Shown: one piece after another, positions 13,070-24,169 of the stretch
Position numbering within the stretch: position 1 is the stretch's first letter
Layout of the letters: every line of letters begins with the position of its first letter
Assembly (NCBI GenBank): GCA_013400155.1
Contig: VXBM01000564.1
Coordinates: 211,867 to 275,866 of the forward strand
Reading direction: 5' to 3'
From: Helopsaltes ochotensis
Taxonomy: Eukaryota; Chordata; Aves; Passeriformes; Locustellidae
Length of the DNA stretch: 64,000 nucleotides
The notes under the pieces: generated by a model
The model's input: the letters and a program-made list of their open reading frames with translations, nothing else
Database searches by the model: none
Told to the model about the DNA's origin: nothing
Program-made: the position numbers and the translations under genes

Positions 13070-16000
13070 CTTGATGGCAAGGGTTAAACCTGGCATAGAC
13101 CAGCACCTAGGAGTCACAAAAATAACTTGAGATAGGCAAATTTGCCATAATCATTGCTCTTTTCACCAAGTCATACATCCAAAAACACCGAACCGCAACG
13201 TGCCTCAGTTTCTCTCATTTAGGGCCTGATTTATACACGGGAGCTGCCCTGTGCTTCCAAATGGGGTGGCCAGGGTCTGTCATTTAAAAACCACGATTTG
13301 ATGGTGTATTGATGCCTGTAGCTCAGCCCTGAGAGAGGAGAGGCAGACAAAAACAATTTGGCACCCGGCCCTGCTGCTCCAGTGCCTCTGCAGCAGTTTG
13401 GATTAACTGAGGAGCTGCAGCAGATGAGGCTGCATTCTGCACCTCCCTCACGCCACAGCTTTTGTGGGAACAGCAAAAAATACCCTGGAAGCTCTAACCT
13501 TGTGGGAGCATGAAAGGTTAAGCAGGCAAAAATCAGGCCACATAATGAGAGAGTGAATGAAGGGAAAAGAAACCTTCCTGGCCGAAGTATTCCCTGCCTC
13601 TGGAGCAGATAACCAGTCAAAGGTCACACAGTCTGCCCCCAGAAGATAAAGTTTCTGGTGCCTGTTCAATGCAAAGGCTTCTGCTTGTTCAGCACAGTAT
13701 TTTTTTCTTGTATTTGTTTCCCTTAGACCTTGGTGATCTTTCCTGCATTCAACCGCTCGGCTCCATTTCTCATCGTGCTGTGCGCTACAAAAGCAACTAT
13801 TCAGGACTTGGAGGTGCTGAAACTCCTTATCTTGAATTTTAAGGACAGATTACACTAACCTCACTCCCAGCGAGCAGTATTTTGTACAAAGTGTACGCAC
13901 CACCAAAGCCCCTGAGAACACCAATGCTACAGAATATGGCACAACGGGAACAGAGATACCACAAAGGATGGAAATGTTTCCTTGGCACCTCATGCTGCCT
14001 GATAAATATACCAGTGAAGTACAAAATTTAATGCACACTGGAAGTCTTGACATTTATTACCGAGAAGAAAATCTGCATAATAAAAATCTATACTTGCACC
14101 AGAAGAACGGGGCGAGCTGCATTTGTAAAAATCTGCTCAAATTCCCTGTTCTTACAGTTTTTCTCTCTGTCTGGATTGAAAGATCTTGTAATATTCTGAC
14201 CAAACCCAAAGGGGAGGGTAGACCTTTCTTGCTTTGGAATAGATTCAGATGCCAAACCGCAGGGATTGCTTTGGCTCTAGAAAACCACGTCTTCTGAATT
14301 TCCGCTCCTGGCAAGAAATACAAGAGGTAAATCAGGAGCAAAAAGGAAATACGATGTCATTTCCAAGAAAACAAAATTGCAGGACCCTCATCTGTTAAAC
14401 ATCAGAAAAGTGGGGATGAGCAGAGTAAGCATTTGTGGGCACAGAGAGACTTCCCAGAGCTTCCTCTCACAGATGGAGCCGGGTTGGAGACTGCCAGCCC
14501 TGCCAAGGTCAGGCTGGCCACAGCCCAGCCAAGCTGCCAAGCAAAACTCACACCCTGACCTACAAATTTGTGCCCATCAGTGGTCTGCAGGTGAAAAACA
14601 AGCACAGAAATTCTGCAGTGAACCTCACTCGCCCAGGCTTTGTTCAAGTCCATCTGCAAATCGTTTCTCCACAGCTCTGCACTGAACCACTGGCAGAGCA
14701 GTTTATTATGCAGAAGGTGAATTTTGAAGTCTGTGCAGGTGCAGTGCACTGTACCTGCCCCAGAAATCCCATCAGCTCCCTCACAGATGGTTCTCTGGGC
14801 CTTTATCAGCCCCACACTGCAAACAAAGCAAAAGCTTCAGCTGAGCAGAGCGAGCCAAGAGACCCAGGATTCCTGGCACCCACAACAGTGACAGAAAAGC
14901 TCTGGAGGCCACCTTTGAACTAAAACCATCTGTGAAGGTATATACTTTGTCACAGCATTTTCTCCCCTGCACTGTTTTTTTTTGGTTTCCAGCTTCACAA
15001 TTTATCTTAACCAAAATTAGTGTGTGTACGTGGCCCAGCCAGGAGGTTGCTTTTCCCACTCATTACTTCATCTCATGGATCAGCTACCAGAGCTTATCTT
15101 CTCCAGAGATGAACCTTTTTTTACGAAATCCTTGAGGAGGGCTGACATCAGTATTCCTTAAAATATTTAAAAAAAAAAAAAAAAAGGTTCTTTCCTTCAA
15201 ACCTTGGGCTGGGATTAGTTTTATCGTTTGTGCTTTTCAGTATACTCTGAGTAGGACTGTACACATTTCCACAATAACAAATTTTCTATTTTCCCTGAAG
15301 TATCATTAGTTTAATACCATATTCTCATGGCCTTACACATGCCATTAATTTCAATCACTTTTTATTTCTTTGTACGATGTAAGTAACGACGAGTAGCAAG
15401 TCAAATTAGAGACCAAAGGAAACTACAAAAAGACACAGCCTGACTTTATCTTAATCAGCCTGTATCAAACCAGCAAAAATATGGTATCATTTAGAGGTCT
15501 CAGCTGTAAGAACCTGTACCGAAGCAAGCTAGGTGCCTACATGGTACAGAAAATTGCCATTTCCAGCACTTCCCACACACTTTGTGTAATGTTAGCTCAG
15601 GTACCCAGGAGGAGAGTGGCTAAATTAGCTAAAAAAAAAAAATAGCAACAGAGTCTGGGGGAAATTCCAAGTTAACACAGCTGAGAGCACACAGCAATGA
15701 GAAACTGTCCCCATGCTGAATCAGTTCAAACAAACCAGAAAGGAGTGGTATGAGGTGAAAAACAGCAGCACAGCAAAGCCAAGGGAACTCTGCAACACTG
15801 AGAACACAAAGCAATCATTCAGCCACGCCAGGTGACCCCGACTCCCCTGGCCTGCCCCAGAGATCTGCCACAGCACATGGCGGACTCTGCGAGGTCACCA
15901 GCCAGTCCTAGAAATCCCCGTGCCTGAAGTCGATGTTTTGCTGCCCTTTGCAAGGGGGCTCAGTGCAGGCACCCTCTGTTGAGCAGCAGAGATCCCAGTC

Positions 16001-17395
16001 CCCGCGCAGCTCCCCGGTGGCACCGAGGCCGTGCCGCGCGCAGCGCCGGCGGATGAAAATCTGCTCTCTCCCCCTTCCCAAGGCACCAGAGCTTCTGGCT
16101 TGCAGGAGTACCAAGGGCTCTTCCAACTGTGTGGATGCAGCAGCCAGGAAACGTCTCCTGGAGCTGCCCCTCTCTGCCTCCTCCCTGGCAGTGCCTGCCA
16201 GCTCTCCAGTGGGCACAGCCCGTTTTTCCTTCTGCCCACGGGACAGGAGGTTCTTCTGCTCCCCCTGCAAATATCATCCATGATCTGTCACCAAAGGACA
16301 GCGATACCTGGCGCTGTGTAAACACACAGATACTCTCCTCAACAGAGAAGGTATATCCACTGGCTCTTTGTGGAGAAAGAAAGATAGATTTAAGGAATAT
16401 AGATGCTGCCCTAAAGTAACCAAGCATTAATACAGTGAATTAAGGACGAAACAACACTGAGCAATGGTCTGTACAGTTCTTGCCTATCATACACAAGAAA
16501 TTAAGGCCTTTGATACACAAGTAGCACTCTTACAGACTTGCATCCATTTAAAATGGATTTTGTTTAGAGTCACTTTCAATTTGTACTGCTTTCTTACAGG
16601 CCTCAGGACTTCATTTTTAAACAATGAACCCTTTGTTTTCTGTCACACATCCACAGTAGTAAAAGCCAGATGTGAACTGCAGAGTCTCATTAAAAGCATC
16701 GTTGCAAAGAGGTGATGGAAGCTTAGAGGACTTATGACCAAGCAGGGAGGTCTGGGTTTCCAGTAATGGTACAAGAATACATTTTCAAAGAATAAAGCTG
16801 TTTAATGTGAAACAGCCTTTGAACTTTGGAATACGTGTAGCGCTGAGAGCACCACTGTTTGTAACAGAGTGGCAAGAAATAAAGGTAACCAGTGTTTGTT
16901 AGGTTTATTTTACGCTGCAAATGCTGAACATAACGATGGCTCCCAGTCAAATAAATCTTGTACTCCCAATACTGGTTCCAAAGTTAAATGGCTTTTACCC
17001 AGATTACAGCTAATACCTCAGCAGGCTGAAAATAACCCCAATTTACACAAATTGGAAGCCTGAAGTGGGAGCAAAGGCAGCTCCCTGCCCGGAAACATTT
17101 CCACCAGGAACAGAATCCCTACTCCCATTCTGGGACAGATGGAGGGATCCAGAGATGATGTTCCACATGGTTCTGTTTCTCTTCTCATAACAATCATGCT
17201 TACAAGGGATATAAATTAAAACGTGGAACCAGCAGAGTCAGGGCTTTAAGCATCCCTGGGATTTGTGCTGTGACCATTCAGAATGTTGCTGATGGGGCTT
17301 CTCTTGGTGGTAATTAGGAGGATGCCCCCACTCTGAAGGATGATGGTAACATCCTTGTGAGCACTTTCTTGATTCAAATGCTTAAAATAAACTCA

Positions 17396-17429
17396 TTTTT
17401 GTCCTAAGTGGCAACGCTTAGGACAAAAA
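17396..17429. repeat. Perfect 13-bp inverted repeat with 8-nt loop
   Basis: The arms tttttgtcctaag (17396-17408) and cttaggacaaaaa (17417-17429) are exactly complementary around tggcaacg. No flanking transposon or target duplication was recognised. Confidence 0.95.
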
Positions 17430-19068
17430 CATACAGAGGTTAAATTAACATTGCAAATTCAGCATTCAGCTAGTTAAGTATTCAAACTTTGTGCCCTGTA
17501 ACAGTCAAGTTATTTCAGTAAAATAGTCTGCTCCTCTTCACATGAAAACACCAAGAACCCCTGTTTTCCTAGATAGTCATTTTAGATCAAATAAAGCCAC
17601 ATTTCACCCTTTCCCTCTCTCTGAAGCATAAAGAAGACATTGCACCAGAGAGAAACTGGGCGGATTTAGCAGTTCAAACTTATCTCCTCTTTTTGGAACG
17701 ATGTAAGTGAGTTTAATCCAGAAAAACTCTATCATTAATATGTGCTTACAGGCATTTCCTTGAGCTTTCAAATTTGTAGAACAGTGTGAGTTATCACATC
17801 AAAACCTTAAGCACCAGACAGGGAAAATGGGAGCTATGATTGAACATTAAGATAAGGTGAGAAAAAAAGTTTCATTTTCACGTATGTAAGTGCATTTTCC
17901 TTCAAAAAGTAAGCGCTAACTTCACCAGAATTCTTAGCACCACTGCGTGCCTCTCCTTGTATTACACTTCTGCTAACCATGATTGAAAGGGATGAAGCCC
18001 AATTCTCCTCTTTGTGACTAACAGAAGGAACAAGATATCAGTGATGAAATATTTCCATCCAGTAAACAAAGTGCCAGGGAAATATCAGAACCACCGTCAG
18101 CGCTGGCGGCGGCAGCGAGGCAGAGATTTCCATCCAACCTTTGCCTTTGCTCAAGCTATCTGAAGCACTTAACATTTTCTTCTACCTCAGAGAAGGTTGC
18201 TTGAAAGGAAAAAATAATTCAGCACTGTCTACACAGAGAAAGAATGAAACTGTATCTTATAATAGCAGAGAACTCTTTTTTTCATTAAAATGACCGTTTC
18301 CTGAGTTTCAGATAGAAAAACTGTCCTGCAAGTACCACTATCAGGAGTGACACAGACAAAAAAAATTACAGGTATTTAACTAGTGACTCAAACCTAAGGA
18401 TGATAGGACATACATCAATTTTAAACTGAAAATCCTTGCGGGTTTTTTTTTGTGAGGAGTTATCTAGACCATCTTTTTTAAACAAAAAAAAAAAAAGGCA
18501 GTTTACTGGCAGCTCTGTATCAGACACAGCATCATTATTGTTGTTTGTTATCTCCAGCCTGCACAGGCAAAGTGTATTAATAAACATCCCCCTTGTCTCC
18601 AGCACGCCCCAGCTTCCAGTTTGCAAGTGTCTGCATTAATGTTGTGATAGCTGGACTGAAAATCCTGCCCAGGGAAGAGATTCCTGACCCAAATGGCTGG
18701 AGAAATTCCTCCTCTGAGACCTCCCCCAGCAGACGGGCTAATTCTGGAGCACCTGATAAAACAGAGACACATCCTTGGGTATGCAGAGCGAGGGAATGCT
18801 GCTGACAGAGACAAATTTCCTACTGATAGCACATGAAAGGGAAAGCTCCTGGTGCAGGGGGCATGATCACAGGGCAGCGTAACAAAACACTGAGCTACTC
18901 ATTCCACCTGAGACAGGGAAAAGGTGCGTTCCTTTCTGAATAAACGGGGTGTTAGACACGCAATCAAAGGTTGTAATTAGCTACTAATTATAGCAGCCAG
19001 GATCTAGTCACTCAACAACCCAGATTTCCATTTCAAACAAAAGTTCAGTAGAAAAAACATTTCTGGGG

Positions 19069-19069
19069 N

Positions 19070-19152
<83 letters not shown>
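19069..19152. repeat. 83-base A-tract preceded by an N
   Basis: An N at 19069 is followed by an unbroken run of A to 19152 and then a short GA repeat. No retroelement body was recognised upstream. The single N suggests a consensus or assembly problem at the homopolymer. Confidence 0.95.
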
Positions 19153-19155
<3 letters not shown>

Positions 19156-19320
19156 AGAGAATTGGCAGTTTCCAGTGTCAGGCATCAGCAATTAAAAGCA
19201 ATTATAGCCAGAGGATTTGCTTGCCTGCATAATCATATTCGCTCCAATCTGTCTGCTGGCTGTACCAGGGGAGGGTCAGGCAGGAGACAAACACAGAGCT
19301 ACACAGGTCAACTCAATTTA

Positions 19321-19346
19321 TTTGGAAGTCTCCGTGGACTTCCAAA
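19321..19346. repeat. Perfect 10-bp inverted repeat with 6-nt loop
   Basis: tttggaagtc (19321-19330) and gacttccaaa (19337-19346) are exactly complementary. The right part of this hairpin overlaps a sequence that can instead pair with 19434-19443. Confidence 0.93.
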
Positions 19347-19388
19347 AGAAAGAATCCTTATGGAGAGGGAATGTGTCAGCCACACGGG

Positions 19389-19417
19389 TCTGAAGCTAAA
19401 ACTGCTTTAGCTTCAGA
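19389..19417. repeat. Perfect 12-bp inverted repeat with 5-nt loop
   Basis: tctgaagctaaa (19389-19400) and tttagcttcaga (19406-19417) are exactly complementary around actgc. Confidence 0.95.
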
Positions 19418-21824
19418 ATAGAAGACACAAATAAAGTCCACGGTGAAGCACAGAAGATGAACAGTTCTGGTCACTGTCAGGCGTTTGTTTAATTTCATCA
19501 AACTGACAAGGTGGGGGAAAAAATGGAGATCAAAAAAATTGTCAGCAACTAAATAAACAAATATTAAAAAGAAAAAAATAATGTGAGAACAGACCTGACT
19601 TCAGGTAACAAGAGGGAGCACGCACTTGTCAGGAAAACTAAAACCCATCCAGTCCCTGGGGTAACTTTTCCACTTAAATGGAAAAGAATTGAGAATTGGT
19701 TTAGCAACTCCAATCTGTATTTTCTTAGTTCTCCCATGGTTTTGCTCAAAACAGCAGCTGGATTACTACTTGCTCTTACTTAGACATAAAATTCTAAATC
19801 TGCTTTTCCACAGAAACTCAAATTCTAGGTATTCCAATTATTTCCTTGCATGCACTTTTGAATGGACAAGCTAATTAACAAATTGTTTTGATATTTTAAT
19901 GAGACTCCAACTCCTTTGAGGATTTACCTGCAGTGGGGAGAACGGGGCTGCCATGTTTTCTGTCTAGGTATTATTTGGAGAGAACAAAAGCTACTGCTGC
20001 CTCTTCTTTTGCCCACCAGGCACCTCCTTGCTGTCCTGGGAGGTGACCTCCAACTCTGCACATCACTTTTTTGGGTTTGGTTTTGTTTTTTTTTTTAGTC
20101 CAAGTGCTGCAATTTCCCTTGCTCATATCCACACAGACTTGGGAAACCCCCACTCTGGGTAAGTGGCATTTGCAGCCAGGTCTCAGCACTCTTTCTTCTG
20201 CTGTTCCTTCGTCTCTGTGACATCAAGTATTTATTTTCTCCCCTCTCCCTCCTTCCAAGGTCCCCAACAGCTTTGTCCCATCAATCAAGGTGTCAGGCTA
20301 CATTAGCCATATGATAAAAATAAAAGCAACCAACTCTCCTTGCATATTGTCTTACACTGTGTCTCACCTTGCAGGACCTGGGGCTCAACTCTCCCTGAAC
20401 AAAGCTAAATCAAAAACCTCTCTAACAACTTTGTTACTAAGAAGCTGTGCTGAGATTAGGTTGTGGATGTGACAAAAACCACAACTTAACCCAATAAATA
20501 TCTTAAATTCTCATTGTTTTTCTACCTGTCTACTGTCTTTTACATTTAAGCTGTAATTCTGAGCAGTGATAAGCAAAATTCTTTTGTATTTTCATCCGTC
20601 TCACGACCTCACCCATAACTGAGCTCCATGGTAGTGATGTTTAAGTGCAACACCATGAAAAAAAAGTAAAATACTTTTTATCCCTACAAGTTCAACAAGA
20701 AATCAATCTACAAAATCACACCTTTCAATGGAGTTTGATGACTCCTGTATTTTGTCACTTTTTTCCCCAAATCACAAGGAACATCTGGCCCCCACCCAAC
20801 CTTGTGATTTGGCAGTTCTTTGCAGGTTTATACACAAGTATTGTATTTTCTAGTGAACCACCTCAAGCCTTTTCAACATCACAATGAGGGAAAGTGCACT
20901 TACTTACGCTAAAATGGTCTTATGACCAATATTTTCTATTTTTGTAATGTTTTTAACTGTGGAACACACAGAGTGTGCTGGGCAGGCACTCTGCATTAAT
21001 CCTGCTGCCAGAAAAAGAAAGAATTTCTCATTGGAAGCATCTGGTAAAAGCACACTAGAGGCCTTGAAATCATGACTGGTGCTCTTCTATTTGCAAAAAA
21101 AAATGAGTACAAATACCCACTAATTTGATTTCCCTGACCCTGTTTGCCCAATAGGAACCATCTGCTTCTGTTCAACACCGACTCCTATCCACCCTGATCC
21201 AAGATCACAAACCCAGCAGCAATCATCCCTTCTTTGTCTGCAACGTCTTTGCATTTAACCCAAAGCAGAAGATGAAATAAAGAATGTTAAAAGGAGCTTT
21301 AACAATCTATAAAATTCTTCCATTACGCAGTTTATGGCAGTGATTATCGCTACACTTTGGATTCCCATAATGAGTTACTTTCTTAATAACCTCCTGAGGG
21401 CATCATAGAAGGGAGTCAACGGCTGAAAATTACAGGGCAAACAAGAGACAGCTCCAAGCTGGTGTTTTATATTCAACAGAGATGCCACTGGACTGAGCTG
21501 GACTCTGCATCCTGAGCTGATTTCAGTAACGAGCCTGAATGAACTCCGAGAAGAATTAGCAGAGTTCCTCTCAACTCCACTCAGCAATGCCTACAAGCTG
21601 TATTTTTGTCCTCTGAAAGCAGAGATTTGAGACCTTCAAACAGCAGCAGATAGAGCTGGTGTGGGACACCAGGTTTGCACGAAGAGGAGGAGCTGTGCAA
21701 ATCCCAGGTTCTGGCCAGCACACCATTACTCATCCCGGACAGCTGGAATGGAAGCAAGGACCACATGAATCATCCAGGCTGCTCTCTAGGAACACACTGG
21801 GACGCTCTGCACAGGCCATAATAA

Positions 21825-22165
21825 TAACATTTGTTATTCCACAATGGACTTTTAGATTAACTGTCTTATCTGGTTTTACGAGGCTGCGCTCGGCGCGTTT
21901 CAGTGGAAGGTAAATCACTTCACCAGCCCTCCACCAAGGAAGCCACAGTAGATCTTCCAGGAAATAAATATTGATCAAGCCTCTGTCATAATTACAGGCC
22001 CTTCAGAACATTCCATTTGCGCCGAGGAAGTTTTGCCCATTATTGGCGAGGCCCGTGCACCTGCAATGAGATCTCCTATTTCAAAAATTAAATTGGAAGA
22101 ATAACTTTAACTGGACGTCAGCTTCGCACGAGCACTGGCCAATATTTATTAGAGCCCTAAATCAG
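21825..22165. promoter_or_regulatory. Candidate conserved non-coding block in intron 4
   Basis: A repeat-free 340-bp stretch keeps an unusual number of CpGs (gctgcgctcggcgcg, gcgccgagg, ggcgagg, cagcttcgcacgagc) in AT-rich DNA, with Sox-like attgt/acaatgg and homeobox-type ttaatt cores between them. Confidence 0.3.
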
Positions 22166-22527
22166 GTGCTTCTGCAAATGATAACCAGTGAACAGATAGA
22201 GCACTATGAAGTCAAACCACAAACAAGGAGATGCTGCAATGTGCATAAATTCTTTGAGCACTTAGCTTAATGTAATTTTTCTGGGGAGACTACAGGTGGT
22301 AGTGCAACAAATAAAACCTAGGAAACAGTTTTCTACGTGCTGACTTTTTTGTTTTTTTTTTTTTTTACTCCCAAGGATGGCAGTCACGAAGGTACAACCT
22401 TTGAAGAAAAGTAATATATTTATATTATGCACAAGGTTAGTAGAGTTCCTAAAGCGCTTTCTGTGACTACACTTTCTTGTTCTCGTTAGCTATGTAACAG
22501 TTGTCAAACACCTCATTACAAGATAAG

Positions 22528-22615
22528 CTCAGTTTTATTTCAGAAACCGAGGAACAGACAAATTAACTGACAGCCCCAAGAACAAATTGGTTGTAAGAAA
22601 TGGACTCAGAAGCAG
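22528..22615. mobile_element. Possible ancient MIR-like SINE relic
   Basis: The order cagttttatttcagaaaccg, aggaacagacaaattaactg, acagccccaagaacaaattg and gtaagaaatggactcagaag resembles the MIR core (ttacagatgaggaaactgag ... ttaagtgacttgcccaaggt ... gtaagtggcagagcc). Identity is low and was judged by eye. Confidence 0.4.
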
Positions 22616-23775
22616 CTTTTTATAATCCCACGAAATACGTATCTCAAAAAAGCATCATCAATGAATTTTCTCAGATGCAATCTTTGAAAAACCATAAGAG
22701 GTGAGCAATACAAAAATCTAAAAATAAAAATAAGTGGGCATAAACCTGCAAGATCTTCGGTTATTTTTGAATCTCCGGAGACAAGAGAAGCAGAAAAATA
22801 ACATAGGAAGGGAAAACATTACAAGAACAGTTCAACTGATAAATGTGTTCATATCTTAAAGGATTTAATAATTTACAGAATGTTAGAAATAATTACTTGT
22901 TTAAGCAAGCTACCCACTGGACAAATTTTAGAGCCATCGGGGATTTTTTAATTCAGTGTGTCGGCTCAATTCCGATTCAAAAAGAAATACTTTTTACTCC
23001 GAAAATAAATTGTAGACATGATGCTGTCTTTGAAATCCAGCACGAGCCCCCATTCTGCTGCAAGAAACGCTTTGGGGGAGAAGCTGTGTTTCAAATTTAT
23101 TAATGATTCCTCAAGTTGTTATAGAAACGCAACTGCAGCACGGCAATGTCTAGAGACACGAGTCCCTTTCATGTTCACTGTCAGAGGAGCTGGTTGCTGA
23201 GGTTACCTAACAATGGAGGAGCTTGTACATCCAATTCCCTCTCGACAAAGGCCCCACAAACCCAGGGCTCGCCACACAACAATGCTGGCTAAAGCAACCG
23301 CCGGGCTTATTTACAGCGTACAGCTTTGGAAAACACTGCTCTCAGCTTTCTGCAAATACCTGGTGGCCATTGTAGCCAGAATCAGATCTTCAAAGAAGGC
23401 ATCAAAAGGCTTTTGCTGGGGAAGCAGAACAGGATATTTCTGAAACAGGCTTCAACTCCGCCCACTGCTTCAGAACTTCCACTTTAGCATGCGCTAAATT
23501 CATTTTTAATCTCAGCAGGACAATCGAGTGCTCAGTGAGACATTCAGGGTGAGACCTTAAAGGCTTCCATGCACTCTGATACCTGCAGTCAGGGCTTGCA
23601 GCTCCTCTCAGGAACAGCTCCAGGGATGAACAGGCAACCCATGTCCATTTAACACACATTTAGCGTGTTCTGTTTGCTGCCACCAACAAAAACTGCTTTT
23701 GAAGGGCTATTTCTCCTCTTCAAAAGGCACAAGAATTAGTGAGGAAAGCTGAACATGCCGGGCTATGAAAACAGT

Positions 23776-24169
23776 GAAGGGTCTGGAGAGGAAACCAAAG
23801 GAGGAGCAGCTGAGGTCACTTGGCTTCTTTTGGAGGAGAGACTGAGGGGAGACCTCACAGGAACCTACAACTCCCTCAGGAGGGGAAGGGAAAGGCACTG
23901 ACCTCTTTGGGGACCAGGGACTGGACCCAAGGGAATGCCTGGAGCTGTGTCAGGGCAGGCTTGGGTGGAATATCAGAAAAGTTTCTTCCCCCAGGGGGTG
24001 CCGGGCACTGCCCAGGCTCCCCAGGGAATGGGCACAGCCCCAAGGCCGCCAGAGCTCCAGGAATTTTTGGACAACACTCTCAAGCCCAGGGTGGGATTGT
24101 TGGGGTGTCTGTGGAGGGCCAGGAGCTGGACTAAATGGTTCTTGTGTGTCCCCCAAATTGGTCATTCAT
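23776..24169 (+). mobile_element. CR1 LINE 3' fragment, about 390 bp
   Basis: This is the longest recognisable repeat. It shows, in order, the CR1 3' landmarks: gaggagcagctgaggtcac, gaggagagactgaggggaga, a tacaactccctcaggagg segment, the aatatcagaaaagtttcttc block, ggcactgcccaggctccccagggaatgg, and ctggactaaatggttcttgtg near the 3' end. It is 5'-truncated and diverged, so it is a dead copy. ORFs read through it are broken remnants without a complete reverse transcriptase. CR1 is the dominant LINE family of birds and other reptiles. Confidence 0.88.

Noticed and set aside
12654..13106. 150-codon minus-strand ORF and overlapping plus-strand ORF
   Set aside because: Largely the complement of a CR1 3' fragment.
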